The position numbers and the translations under genes are program-made. Shown here one piece after another: positions 24,357 to 33,565 of a stretch of 45,964 nt of DNA; the stretch's first letter is position 1; each line of letters opens with the position of its first letter. Source of the stretch: Parachlamydiaceae bacterium (GTDB lineage: Bacteria; Chlamydiota; Chlamydiia; Chlamydiales; Parachlamydiaceae); NCBI GenBank assembly GCA_025451995.1, contig JANWJE010000004.1, forward strand, positions 1 through 45,964, in the 5' to 3' direction. The notes below the pieces were generated by a model. The model saw only the letters and a program-made list of their open reading frames with translations, was not told the DNA's origin and did not search any database.

Positions 24357-26364
24357 AAAACCCATTAATTCAAAAGAAAAGTTTCGTCTTTTATGGGTTG
24401 GTATTTTTATCTTTACCCTTTTTTCATTATTAATTGCCCAATTTTTTGTCATTCAAATTGTAGATGGAAAAAAATGGGCATCACAGGCTTATAAACAACA
24501 TTTTTTTCAGATTAAGGAACCATTCATTCGGGGAGGATTTTATTCAAATCCCACCATTAAAAAAGGGCACCCTCTTCAATCGATGCATTTTGTAATCGAT
24601 GTTCCCAAATATCACTTATTTGCAGATCCCGAATCCATCCCGTCACAATTTAAAAAAGAAATATCAGATCATTTATCTGTGATTTTAAATCTCTCTTTTG
24701 AAGATGTTAACCAACAGTTAAATAAGCAGAGCCGCAGTCGCAAACTCGCCATGTGGCTGGACAAAGAGATGCATCAATCTGTTTCACAATGGTGGCATAG
24801 TTTTTCAAAACCACACAAGATTGCACGCAATGCTCTTTTTTTTGTGAAGGATTATCAACGCTCTTATCCCTTTGGTAAATTATTAGGACAAGTGATTCAT
24901 ACCATCCGCAATCAAAAAGATGAATTAACGGGAAATGCACAGCCAACTGGAGGGTTAGAACTCTATTTTAATCAATTCTTACAAGGGAAAAATGGAAAAC
25001 GAAGGCTGATGCGCTCTCCCCGCAATGCGTTAGAGACAGGGGAAGTCATTACTTATCCGGAAAATGGCTCTGACATTTATTTGACAATCAATCCTTTCTT
25101 ACAAGCCATTGCAGAAGAAGAAATTGAAAAAGGGGTGAAGAAAAGTAAAGGAAAGAGCGGGTGGGTAGGCATGATGGATCCCTATACGGGGGAAGTGCTG
25201 GCTTTAGCTCAGTATCCTTTTTTTTATCCTCCAGATTATCAAACCTATTTTAATGATCCCTCTCTCATCGAACACACTAAAGTAAAAGCGATCACTGATG
25301 CCAATGAACCGGGTTCCGTTTTTAAACCTTTTACAGCTGCTATCGCGATGAAGGCAAATAAAGAACTTGCACTTAAAGGTGAAAAAGAGCTTTTTTCTCC
25401 GGATGAGAAGATACCGACAGGTAATGGTCATTTTCCAGGGCGGCGCAAACCTATTTTTGATACAACTTGTCATCCTTATTTAAACATGGATATGGCGATC
25501 CAAAAATCGTCTAATATCTATACCGGCCGCCTTGCAGAAAGGATTATCGCTCGAATGGGAAATCATTGGTTTCGCAAACACATTGAAATGTTTGGCTTTG
25601 GTCAAAAAACATCCATTCAATTGCCGGCAGAAAGCGCGGGTGTTTTGCCAAGGCCCGGAAAATTACATCCGAATGGTGTTTTAGAATGGTCCATCCCCAC
25701 CCCTTTTTCGCTAGCCATGGGGTATAACATGCAAGTGACAACGATGCAGTTAATGAGGGCTTATTCAATCCTAGCCAATGGAGGGTATCTTGTTAAACCG
25801 ACGCTCATTCGCTGCATTGTAAAAAAAAATGAATGCGGTAAAGAACAAGTGATCATGGATAATACCTGTATAGACAAAGATCAGTTTCCCCAGGTCATGG
25901 ATTCAGATATTTTGAAACGGGTTCTTCGATCGATGCGGTTTGTGACAAAACCGGGGGGGACAGCTGTCCGGGCAGATGTCCCTGGGTATACAGAGGTTGG
26001 CAAAACGAGCACAACAAAAAAAATAGTCAATGGTGCTTATTCTGAAACCAAGTATTGCGCCACTTTTGCTGGATTCACCCCAGTGGAACACCCCGCTTTT
26101 GTTGTCGTCATTTCTATTGATGAACCCGAATATGGGTATATTCCGGGCGTTGGAAAAAATCATAATGGAGGAAATTGTACGGGACAAGTTTTTAGAGGAA
26201 TTGCAAAGCGGGCTTTGGAATTTTTAGGCATTCCCCCTGATGACCCCTTTGGGTATCCTTATGGAGATCCTCGGTCTGATCCAAAAAAAGAGGCTTGGAT
26301 GGATGAAACGCGAAAGCTGCTAGAATTATACAACAAATGGAATAGGCTCCCTAGTAAGAAGTAA
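24349..26364 (+). CDS. ftsI: Penicillin-binding protein 3 (division transpeptidase)
   Basis: 671 residues. It cross-links peptidoglycan at the division site; chlamydiae use it in their septal ring without FtsZ. One N-terminal membrane anchor (about 13-36), a dimerisation domain and a transpeptidase domain are present. Active-site motifs are SVFK at 323-326 (nucleophile Ser323), SSN at 387-389, and KTS at 552-554 in place of the usual KTG. The Gly-to-Ser change keeps a small residue and need not abolish activity. ATG 24349 overlaps the upstream stop; an earlier in-frame start at 24301 would lie within the FtsL-like gene. Confidence 0.95.
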   Translation: MNKKPINSKEKFRLLWVGIFIFTLFSLLIAQFFVIQIVDGKKWASQAYKQHFFQIKEPFIRGGFYSNPTIKKGHPLQSMHFVIDVPKYHLFADPESIPSQFKKEISDHLSVILNLSFEDVNQQLNKQSRSRKLAMWLDKEMHQSVSQWWHSFSKPHKIARNALFFVKDYQRSYPFGKLLGQVIHTIRNQKDELTGNAQPTGGLELYFNQFLQGKNGKRRLMRSPRNALETGEVITYPENGSDIYLTINPFLQAIAEEEIEKGVKKSKGKSGWVGMMDPYTGEVLALAQYPFFYPPDYQTYFNDPSLIEHTKVKAITDANEPGSVFKPFTAAIAMKANKELALKGEKELFSPDEKIPTGNGHFPGRRKPIFDTTCHPYLNMDMAIQKSSNIYTGRLAERIIARMGNHWFRKHIEMFGFGQKTSIQLPAESAGVLPRPGKLHPNGVLEWSIPTPFSLAMGYNMQVTTMQLMRAYSILANGGYLVKPTLIRCIVKKNECGKEQVIMDNTCIDKDQFPQVMDSDILKRVLRSMRFVTKPGGTAVRADVPGYTEVGKTSTTKKIVNGAYSETKYCATFAGFTPVEHPAFVVVISIDEPEYGYIPGVGKNHNGGNCTGQVFRGIAKRALEFLGIPPDDPFGYPYGDPRSDPKKEAWMDETRKLLELYNKWNRLPSKK

Positions 26365-26371
26365 AATAATT

Positions 26372-26380
26372 AAGAGGTCT
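26372..26380. repeat. Solo family 2 end before murE
   Basis: AAGAGGTCT followed by AAT is the outward end of family 2, with no partner end upstream. It fills the 17-base gap between ftsI and murE and is the only purine-rich ribosome site before the ATG run at 26382-26390. It could be chance resemblance, but the nine-base match is exact. Confidence 0.5.
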
Positions 26381-26381
26381 A

Positions 26382-27863
26382 ATGATGATGAAGCTCAAAT
26401 CCCTTTTGAAAAATATACCTGATTGTGTTGTTAAAGGGTCGAAAGAATTGATCATCACCGGTTTATCTGCTAATTCTCAAGCAGTGTCTCCGGGGAATTT
26501 GTTTATTGCCAAAAAAGGCAATGCACATGACGGCAATGACTTTATTCCAGAAGCAATTAAGGGGGGGGCTGTAGCAATAGCCACCGATTTGTACGATCCT
26601 TCATTGAATCATATCGTTCAAATTATCCATCCTCAGGTCAATAAAATTGAGAGCGCGCTAGCAGATAATTTTTATGGACAGCCTTCTCAAAATTTATTAT
26701 TGGTAGGAATCACAGGGACCAATGGTAAAACCACGACATCTTATATCATTAAAAATGTGCTCGATGCCTTGCACTTACCCTGCGGGCTTATTGGGACAAT
26801 TGAATATCATGTGGGCAAATATGCCTATCAAGCGTCTAGAACGACTCCGGATGTCACCCTTAATCATAAATTATTATATGAAATGTTTCACAATGGCTGT
26901 TTGTCAGGGGTCATGGAGGTCACTTCACACGCACTTGATCAGGGGAGGGTGGATCACATTGATTATGATGCAGCAATTTTTACTAATCTATCCCTTGATC
27001 ATCTCGATTATCATGGAACGATGGAAGAGTATGCTTTGGCTAAGAAAAAACTTTTTGATGGCTTGGGAAAAGGAAGAAAAAAAAAGACCTATGCGATCAT
27101 CAATGGAGATAGTCCATGGGGAAAATTTATGGTACAAGATTGTACAGCTTCAGTTTTTACCTTTGGGATTGACGCTTCGGCGGATTTACGAGCGGCCAAT
27201 ATTGAATTTACGTCTAATGGTACCGAAGCAACGCTTCTCTATAAAGAAAAAAGCTATGCATGTTTTTTTCCAATCATTGGCAGATATAATATTTACAACT
27301 GCCTAGCAGCGCTATCTATTGGATTGTCGCTCGAGTTTCCCATGGAAAAACTTCTTCCGATAGTTTCCTCTTTTCCGAGTGTCAAAGGACGTTTGCAACA
27401 GATTAAAAACAAAAAAGGATTAAATATTTTTGTTGACTTTGCTCATTCTGACGACGCGTTGTCGAATGTTTTAAAAACATTGAATGAAGTAAAAAAACCA
27501 GAGGGAAGAATAATCGTTGTTTTCGGGTGTGGCGGAGATAGGGACAAATCTAAAAGACCCAAGATGGCTAAAGCATGTGAAAACCTTTCTCAATATGCAA
27601 TCATCACGACGGATAACCCTCGTTCTGAAGATCCTATGCAGATTTGTCAAGAAATTATTGCAGGGTTCTCGTCAAAGAAATATTATCATGTGGAATTAGA
27701 TCGAAAAGCAGCAATTCGACAAGCGATTGAGATGTCCCAACCCAAAGATATCATTTTAATTGCCGGGAAAGGGCATGAGCATTTTCAAGTCTTTGCGCAT
27801 AAAACGATCGAATTTGACGATAGCCAAATTGCTGCTGAATTATCAAACGCGAGCTTTGAATAG
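26382..27863 (+). CDS. murE: UDP-MurNAc-L-Ala-D-Glu:meso-diaminopimelate ligase
   Basis: 493 residues of normal length. MurE adds meso-diaminopimelate to the peptidoglycan precursor in the cytosol, using ATP. The P-loop GITGTNGKTTTS is at 109-120. DNPRSEDP at 411-418 is the motif that selects meso-DAP rather than lysine. The three Mur ligase domains are complete through GKGHEHFQ near the end. Three tandem ATG codons leave the exact start open. The stop TAG at 27861-27863 is formed by the junction with the following repeat; without the insertion the frame would end in TAA at the same codon. Confidence 0.97.
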   Translation: MMMKLKSLLKNIPDCVVKGSKELIITGLSANSQAVSPGNLFIAKKGNAHDGNDFIPEAIKGGAVAIATDLYDPSLNHIVQIIHPQVNKIESALADNFYGQPSQNLLLVGITGTNGKTTTSYIIKNVLDALHLPCGLIGTIEYHVGKYAYQASRTTPDVTLNHKLLYEMFHNGCLSGVMEVTSHALDQGRVDHIDYDAAIFTNLSLDHLDYHGTMEEYALAKKKLFDGLGKGRKKKTYAIINGDSPWGKFMVQDCTASVFTFGIDASADLRAANIEFTSNGTEATLLYKEKSYACFFPIIGRYNIYNCLAALSIGLSLEFPMEKLLPIVSSFPSVKGRLQQIKNKKGLNIFVDFAHSDDALSNVLKTLNEVKKPEGRIIVVFGCGGDRDKSKRPKMAKACENLSQYAIITTDNPRSEDPMQICQEIIAGFSSKKYYHVELDRKAAIRQAIEMSQPKDIILIAGKGHEHFQVFAHKTIEFDDSQIAAELSNASFE

Positions 27864-28007
27864 ACCTCTTGCGTAATTAGCTTTGCTTGAGAAAATGAGA
27901 GATTTTTGGATGAATTTCTTGTCAAATTTTGAGAGCATATGCAAACATATGGTCGAAAAATTTGACAAGAAAGACGCCAAAAGCAAATGTAATTACGCAA
28001 GAGGTCT
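27862..28007. repeat. Family 2 palindromic element, 146 bp
   Basis: It runs from AGACCTCTTGCGTAATTA to TAATTACGCAAGAGGTCT... with AAT on both sides (27859-27861, 28008-28010). The arms vary together (GCGTAATT/AATTACGC; TTGTCAAATTT/AAATTTGACAA). It is inserted between murE and the amidase gene. Removing it leaves those genes only seven bases apart, so it split a compact operon. Confidence 0.9.
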
Positions 28008-28016
28008 AATAAAGAA

Positions 28017-28745
28017 ATGTTCATTTTATCCCTTGTTTTTCTCCTTATTTTTGGTGGGGTGCACGCTCAACAACAAGTTCCGACACTCAATCTCCCTTCA
28101 AAACTGCCTATTGAGGGTCAAGGGAAAAATAAGATAGGGACATCGATTATTATTCCGCAGTTTACAGTCATGATCGATGCAGGCCACGGGGGTCATGATG
28201 TGGGAACCCAATCCATTTCTAAACCAAGATACCAAGAAAAATCGCTGAATCTTGTAACAGCCAAATTTGTGAGAGATTTTCTTCAACAATCGGGCTATCG
28301 AGTCATCATGACTCGTGAAGACGATACGTTTGTTTCCTTGGAAAACAGAGCTAAAATAGCCAATGAAATCAACCCCTCAGTGTTTGTAAGCATTCATTAC
28401 AACTCAGCTCCTAGCTCGGATGTCAGTGGAATAGAAATTTTCTTTTACCAATCAAAGGAAAATAAAGAGCGCATTTACAAATCGAGGAAATTAGCTCAAA
28501 TTGTATTAAAAAATATTATTTCAGAAACAGATGCTAAGTCCCGGGGCGTTAAGCATGGCAATTATCTTGTCATCCGCCAAACAAAAATGCCCGCCATTTT
28601 GGTGGAAGGGGGCTTCGTCACCAATGAAAATGAGCTTGAGAAGTTAAAAGACCCTATTTACATCAAGCGGCTCGCCTGGGGAATCACCCGTGGGATTGAG
28701 GAATATCTCAAAAACTTGAAAATGGATATCGGGCGCAATGGATGA
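28017..28745 (+). CDS. amiA: N-acetylmuramoyl-L-alanine amidase, exported
   Basis: 242 residues, Amidase_3 family. It is a zinc enzyme that cuts the amide bond between MurNAc and the stem peptide. The signal peptide ends at VHA (residue 17). Zinc ligands are visible: His57 in DAGHGGHD, Glu74 in YQEKSLNL, and the His in VSIHYNSA near 126. The catalytic Glu is in LVEGGFVTNENE near 200. There is no extra binding domain. In chlamydiae this gene follows murE. The start has AAAGAA close by and the repeat's AAGAGG 12 bases upstream. The naming follows chlamydial usage (amiA/amiB). Confidence 0.93.
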   Translation: MFILSLVFLLIFGGVHAQQQVPTLNLPSKLPIEGQGKNKIGTSIIIPQFTVMIDAGHGGHDVGTQSISKPRYQEKSLNLVTAKFVRDFLQQSGYRVIMTREDDTFVSLENRAKIANEINPSVFVSIHYNSAPSSDVSGIEIFFYQSKENKERIYKSRKLAQIVLKNIISETDAKSRGVKHGNYLVIRQTKMPAILVEGGFVTNENELEKLKDPIYIKRLAWGITRGIEEYLKNLKMDIGRNG

Positions 28746-28774
28746 ACAGTCATTGACTAGCTCCCATTTATATA

Positions 28775-28938
28775 AGACCTCTTGCATAATTCCATTTATT
28801 TGCTAAAATGGATCTTTTTGACGTCTTTATTGCCAAATTTTTCGACCATATTTAACTCAATATGCTCTCAAAATTTGGCAATAAATCCATTCAAAAATCT
28901 TTCATTTTAGCAAACAAAGCGAATTATGCAAGAGGTCT
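28775..28938. repeat. Family 2 palindromic element, 164 bp
   Basis: The ends are AGACCTCTTGCATAATTC and GAATTATGCAAGAGGTCT. The inner arms contain TTTATTGCCAAATTT/AAATTTGGCAATAAA. The flanks are ATA on the left and ATT on the right, so the target duplication is imperfect here. It lies between the amidase gene and the tandem paralog pair. Confidence 0.88.
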
Positions 28939-28984
28939 ATTATAAGTCGTCGATTTATTTTTAATTCATTTTTCTGGGGAGTAT

Positions 28985-30109
28985 ATGAATATAGGAGACA
29001 ATTCATTTGATATCAAAGAAGAGGGGAGAAAAGCGATAGAAAAATTGGCGGAAGCCTTATGTGAATTAGATGAAAATTCAAAGTATATAAAAACTACTTG
29101 GCATGGACGTGATTATACTGTTTCTTCTACAGATAAAGAAGATGCAATTCTATTGCAAAATCTCAATCTTTATTTTAAAAGGATCATCCTTGATAAAAAA
29201 AATATTGACGCCGCACAAAAAGAAAAGATTTTAAGATTGTATACGTCAATACCCCTTCAGATATTAAAGAGGCTATTAGTGGACAAACTTTCTACCGTCA
29301 ATAAAAAGGAGGAGCTTGACGAGATGTACCGAAGGTTTGAATCCGCTAAGTCTCTGGATAATTCTTATGAACGAAATCTTGCATTAGCAAGCGTTTTTCA
29401 AGAGCTAACAAGAAAAGAATATTTCGCTGAAGCCTTAGAATTAGGAAAATCTTTTGATTATCCAGATACCGCCTATAATTGGATCATCAATGCTTTACCC
29501 GACAATACCAAGGGTTTTGATAGATCGCTTGAAATCATTAAAATGTTAAAAAATAAATCTCAAAGATACATGACTTATTTTAATTTAATTCAAAGCTCAA
29601 TTTGTGCCGGCTGTTTGGAACAAACCAACAAAGCGATTAAAGACGTGCCTGATGGCTTTCAGACAATTTTTGTTATCAGCAAACAATTTGAACGGTTGTT
29701 GGATAGGAATCAAATCGGTAAAGTTTTAAACGCAGTAAAAGAAGTCAAAGATAACAACATTGGAACGTATAGTTTAGGAGGTGCTCTTATCAGCCGCTTA
29801 GCAAAAAATGAAGAATGGCTTGAAATTGCAAAAAGATGCGTTAGCAAGTTAACTCAATCAGAAATCAATGAAATGATCAGTTATGGACTTCTCATCTTAT
29901 TGCAAAGAGGAAGGATCGGTTATGCTCTTGATTTTGCGGAAAATTTCTCTGCTATTCAAAATAAAAATTTTTTCAATGAAAATTTTGTGCAACAAATTAA
30001 AACCATCAGAGTTCCTTGGGATCTACCCATCGCTTATGCCATAGAACAGGCACCGGATAAAAATGATGAACTTCGATCGATTTTAGAAAAAATAAGAAAT
30101 CTTATTTAA
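28985..30109 (+). CDS. Hypothetical helical-repeat protein, tandem paralog 1
   Basis: A 374-residue soluble protein that is nearly all helical. The N-terminal module (MNIGDNSFDIKEEGRKAIEK, then TTWHGRDYTVSS) is followed by helical-hairpin repeats at about 110-360 (for example ALASVFQELTRKEYFAEALE and EIINALPDNTKGF-type units), resembling TPR/PPR-like solenoids. It ends in EQAPDKNDELRSILEKIRNL, shared exactly with the next paralog. The start has GGGGAG five bases upstream. Solenoids like this usually bind proteins. There is no signal peptide, and effector or chaperone function is unproven. Confidence 0.75.
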   Translation: MNIGDNSFDIKEEGRKAIEKLAEALCELDENSKYIKTTWHGRDYTVSSTDKEDAILLQNLNLYFKRIILDKKNIDAAQKEKILRLYTSIPLQILKRLLVDKLSTVNKKEELDEMYRRFESAKSLDNSYERNLALASVFQELTRKEYFAEALELGKSFDYPDTAYNWIINALPDNTKGFDRSLEIIKMLKNKSQRYMTYFNLIQSSICAGCLEQTNKAIKDVPDGFQTIFVISKQFERLLDRNQIGKVLNAVKEVKDNNIGTYSLGGALISRLAKNEEWLEIAKRCVSKLTQSEINEMISYGLLILLQRGRIGYALDFAENFSAIQNKNFFNENFVQQIKTIRVPWDLPIAYAIEQAPDKNDELRSILEKIRNLI

Positions 30110-30179
30110 ATACTAACGCCATGCGTAACTTTTTTTCCCTTCTTCCTGAACTTATTTTCTAAAATCTACCGTTGTCAAT

Positions 30180-30323
30180 AGACATCCTGCATCATTCCAT
30201 TTATTTGCTAAAATGGATCTTTTTGACGTCTTTATTGCCTGAATTAATATGGTCGAAAAATTTGGCAATAAAGACACCAAAAAGATCCATTTTAGCAAAC
30301 AAAGCGAATTATGCAAGAGGTCT
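30180..30323. repeat. Family 2 element with internal deletion, 144 bp
   Basis: The left end is degenerate (AGACATCCTGCATCATTC), the right end intact (GAATTATGCAAGAGGTCT), and AAT is on both sides (30177-30179, 30324-30326). The left inner arm is shortened. The sequence before it (30110-30179) is shared with the region after the next paralog (32253-32313), which lacks the element. The rest of this gap to 30428 is AT-rich leader with no gene. Confidence 0.88.
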
Positions 30324-30428
30324 AATTTAAATTCTTAATAAAAACTTAACTATTTATAATTATTTTATAACTTATAATAAATATTATAAATTATTGATTT
30401 ATTCTTAATTCGTTTTTCTGGAGGGTAT

Positions 30429-32252
30429 ATGAATATAGGAGACAATTCATTTGATATCAACGAAAGGGGTAGGGAAGCAGTCAAAGAACTCGCGAATAAA
30501 TTATATGATCTAGATGAACATTCAAAGTATATAAACATTACCTGGAATGGTAAGGACTATATTGTTTCTTCTCTTCAAGAAAAAAAAGGTGCATCTTCAT
30601 TACAAAATCTCATTCCTTATTTTGAAAGGATCATCCTTGATGAAAGTGGCATTGGCGTCGAAAAAAAGGAAAAAATTTTAAGATTGTATACGGCAATATC
30701 AAATGAGGATTCTAACAATCAGGTTAAATCCTCTGAGGATTCTAACAATCAGGTTAAATCCTCTAAAAACACATTTTGGTCTAAATTGAGCACCTTATTG
30801 TCTCGAATATTTGGATCTAATGATCAGAAAAAAACTGATAATAAACCAGAAAAAAATTTAATAGAAATATTTACAAAAAAAATAAATGAGCAAAAAAAAT
30901 CAAATGATTCCACTGTTGTTTTACAATCGAAAAAAAAAGAAGAAATCAATCAAACATCCTTAGGCGATCCCTTGGGTCTAAGTGAGAATGTTCCCGATTA
31001 TGAAAAAAAGACAAAAGTTGTAACAACAAATCCTCCGGAAGTTTCTTTGTATGTTTCAGATGTATTTTTTTTAGATCCTGAAACACAACAAATTACAACA
31101 AGGGAATTATATGAACAAAAACAAGTAGAGGAAGAAGAAATTGCTGCAAAAAGGGTATTGTATACAGCTCTAAATACATATGGCTTAGAATTAAAAACTT
31201 ATAGCAAAAATGAACCCCTAGAACTTATTGAAAAGAAATTTGAGTCAATTGTCAAGGCACCAACGGATTTAAAAGAAGCCTATAAAAGGTATGAAAAAGT
31301 TTCTGATAAGCTTGATATTTCTTGGAAAAAGAAAATAAAACTATACGATGAAATGAGAAAAAAAGAGTCGGAAGCAGAAGAATTAACTGAAGCTGAAGGT
31401 TCTAAAACACCTCATAGCTTAGATGATCTAAGTTCTAACGTTAATAAAAACGAGGAGCTTGTCAAGCTGCATCAAAGGTTTGAATCCGCTAAGTCTTTGA
31501 ATGACTCTTACGAGCAAGGCTATGCAATGGCGAGTGTTTTACAAGAGCTAACCAGAAAAGAGTATTTCGCTGAAGCCTTAGAATTAGGAAAAACTTTAGA
31601 TGATCCAGATAGGGCCTATAAATGGATCATCAATGCGTTACCGACCGATGCCAAGGGTTTTGATACATATATCGAAATAACTAAAATGACAGAAGAGGCA
31701 GATCAAAGAGATGTCGCTTATTTTAGTTTAATTCAAAGCTCAATTGGCGCCGGCTGTTTGGAACAAACCAACAAAGCAATTAAAGAGGTGTCTAATAAAT
31801 TTCAGACTATTTTTGCTGTCAGTGAAGAATTCAAATGGTTGTTGGATAATCATGAAATCGATAAAGTTTTAGATGCGGTAAAAAAAATAAAAGATAACAA
31901 TATTGGAACGTATAGTTTAGGCGATGCTCTTGTCAACCGCCTAGAAAACAATGAAGAATGGCTTGAAATTGCAAAAAAATGCATTGGCAAGCTAACTCAA
32001 TCAGAAATCAATGAAATGATCAGCTATGGACTTCTCATCTTATTATTAAAAGGAAAAAGCGATCAGGCTCTCAATTTTGCGGAAAAACTCTCCACAATTC
32101 AAAATAAAAATTTTTTCAATGAAAATTTTATTGAACAAATTAAACAAATCACAGTCCCTTTGGGTCCATCCATCGCGGATGCCATAGAACAGGCACCGGA
32201 TAAAAATGATGAACTTCGATCGATTTTAGAAAAAATAAGAAATCTTATTTAA
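30429..32252 (+). CDS. Hypothetical helical-repeat protein, tandem paralog 2 with long insertion
   Basis: 607 residues. The first 90 and the last 260 residues match paralog 1 closely. The middle (about 95-345) is additional, polar, Lys/Glu/Ser-rich and probably disordered or coiled-coil. It begins with a tandem 10-residue duplication (SEDSNNQVKS). The leader and ribosome site (GGAGGG, then ATATG) are also duplicated. A tandem duplication followed by insertion, or a deletion in paralog 1, explains the pair. Keeping both ends conserved while the centre varies suggests a host- or partner-facing middle part (inference). Confidence 0.75.
   Translation: MNIGDNSFDINERGREAVKELANKLYDLDEHSKYINITWNGKDYIVSSLQEKKGASSLQNLIPYFERIILDESGIGVEKKEKILRLYTAISNEDSNNQVKSSEDSNNQVKSSKNTFWSKLSTLLSRIFGSNDQKKTDNKPEKNLIEIFTKKINEQKKSNDSTVVLQSKKKEEINQTSLGDPLGLSENVPDYEKKTKVVTTNPPEVSLYVSDVFFLDPETQQITTRELYEQKQVEEEEIAAKRVLYTALNTYGLELKTYSKNEPLELIEKKFESIVKAPTDLKEAYKRYEKVSDKLDISWKKKIKLYDEMRKKESEAEELTEAEGSKTPHSLDDLSSNVNKNEELVKLHQRFESAKSLNDSYEQGYAMASVLQELTRKEYFAEALELGKTLDDPDRAYKWIINALPTDAKGFDTYIEITKMTEEADQRDVAYFSLIQSSIGAGCLEQTNKAIKEVSNKFQTIFAVSEEFKWLLDNHEIDKVLDAVKKIKDNNIGTYSLGDALVNRLENNEEWLEIAKKCIGKLTQSEINEMISYGLLILLLKGKSDQALNFAEKLSTIQNKNFFNENFIEQIKQITVPLGPSIADAIEQAPDKNDELRSILEKIRNLI
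30705..30764 (+). repeat. Perfect 30-bp tandem duplication
   Basis: GAGGATTCTAACAATCAGGT and the next ten bases occur twice without a mismatch (30705-30734, 30735-30764), adding ten in-frame residues to paralog 2. This indicates recent slippage. Confidence 0.95.
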
Positions 32253-32334
32253 ACACTAACGCCATGTGTAACTTTTTTCCTGAACTTATTGTCTAAAATC
32301 TACCGTTGTCAATAATGTGGATTTCATGTAAAAC

Positions 32335-33510
32335 ATGGAAAAAATCGAGGATTTACAAATGTTTCTCAGGCAAATGGCGGAGGAAATTAAGAAAGCAAGA
32401 CATAACTATCCTATAATCACAATTTTAGGTCCTAGGCAGTCGGGTAAAACCACATTATCCAAAAAAATATTTACGGATAAACCTTATGTCAATTTTGAAA
32501 AATTAGATCTTCGCATGCAAGCTTTGGAAGATCCAGAAGGGTTTTTACAAAGATATCCAGATGGGGCTATTTTTGATGAAATCCAAGAAGTGCCTGGTCT
32601 TCTCTCTTACTTAATGGTTTGTGTGGATGAGAAGAATCGAAATGATCTTTTTGTTTTGACGGGTAGCCATCAGACAAAAGTAAAAGAAGGAATTACTCAA
32701 TCTTTGGCTGGACGTACTGCCATTTTCCGATTACTTCCTTTAAGTCTTTTAGAGATTTCTATAGAAAGATCTATGGAAGAGGCAATGTTGTATGGGGGGT
32801 ATCCCCGAGCTCAACTACTCCCCCTTCCACTTTCACAGCTTTATTCTTCCTATTATCAGACATATGTGGAAAGAGATATCTCGTCCCTATCAAATATTCA
32901 TAATTTAAATCAATTTGCACTCTTTGTGAAATTATTGGCTGGTCGAATTGGGCAACTTTTAAATTTGGAGTCTTTAGGAGGAGAAGTTGGAATTTCTGCT
33001 TCTACAGTTCGAGAATGGATTTCTCTTTTAGAGGCATCTTATATCGTATTTCGTCTCTTTCCCTATCATGAAAACTTCGGAAAGCGATTAATTAAAAGTC
33101 CAAAAATCTATTTCACAGATACTGGTTTGGCTTCATATCTTCTTGGAATTGAAACTGTTGAGCAGTTGCAAAGAGACCCTATTCGAGGCAATTTATTTGA
33201 GAATTTGATCATTCTTGAATTTATAAAAGCCCGTTATAACAAAGGGCTAGATCCTCATCTCTACTTTTATAGAGATAGCCAGGGAAAAGAGGTTGACCTT
33301 ATCTATCAACGGGGAAGAGAACTCATTCCTATCGAGATTAAATCCAGCAAGACATATAACTCCTCTTTTCTCGATACAATTCACTATTTTCAAGCTTTAG
33401 TTAAAGAGCGAGCTGCTAGGGGATATCTCCTCTATGGAGGAGAGGAAGGGGTTATCCGCTCTGTTGCTCTATTAAATTGGAGAAAAACTTCTAAAATTGA
33501 AGGTTTATAA
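32335..33510 (+). CDS. AAA ATPase with DUF4143 domain
   Basis: 391 residues. The N-terminal AAA_14 type ATPase has Walker A GPRQSGKTT at 32-40, Walker B AIFDEIQEVP with Asp81 and Glu82, and a sensor LTGSHQ near 108. The C-terminal DUF4143 region has the nuclease-like block KEVDLIYQRGRELIPIEIKS (about 318-337), whose D and ExK pattern recalls restriction-endonuclease folds. This family is common and mobile in bacteria and of uncertain function, with suggested links to defence or DNA metabolism. ATG 32335 has no strong ribosome site. It stands alone. The module appears complete. Confidence 0.92.
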   Translation: MEKIEDLQMFLRQMAEEIKKARHNYPIITILGPRQSGKTTLSKKIFTDKPYVNFEKLDLRMQALEDPEGFLQRYPDGAIFDEIQEVPGLLSYLMVCVDEKNRNDLFVLTGSHQTKVKEGITQSLAGRTAIFRLLPLSLLEISIERSMEEAMLYGGYPRAQLLPLPLSQLYSSYYQTYVERDISSLSNIHNLNQFALFVKLLAGRIGQLLNLESLGGEVGISASTVREWISLLEASYIVFRLFPYHENFGKRLIKSPKIYFTDTGLASYLLGIETVEQLQRDPIRGNLFENLIILEFIKARYNKGLDPHLYFYRDSQGKEVDLIYQRGRELIPIEIKSSKTYNSSFLDTIHYFQALVKERAARGYLLYGGEEGVIRSVALLNWRKTSKIEGL

Positions 33511-33565
33511 GGGAAGTTCCACTTTTTGATGGTCCGATTTTTGTATCTTTTTGATTCTAAGAATC

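Noticed and set aside
20923-30323. CRISPR array, because of many similar repeats
   Set aside because: The copies are about 145-165 bp palindromes scattered between genes at irregular distances. There is no short direct repeat, spacer pattern or cas gene.
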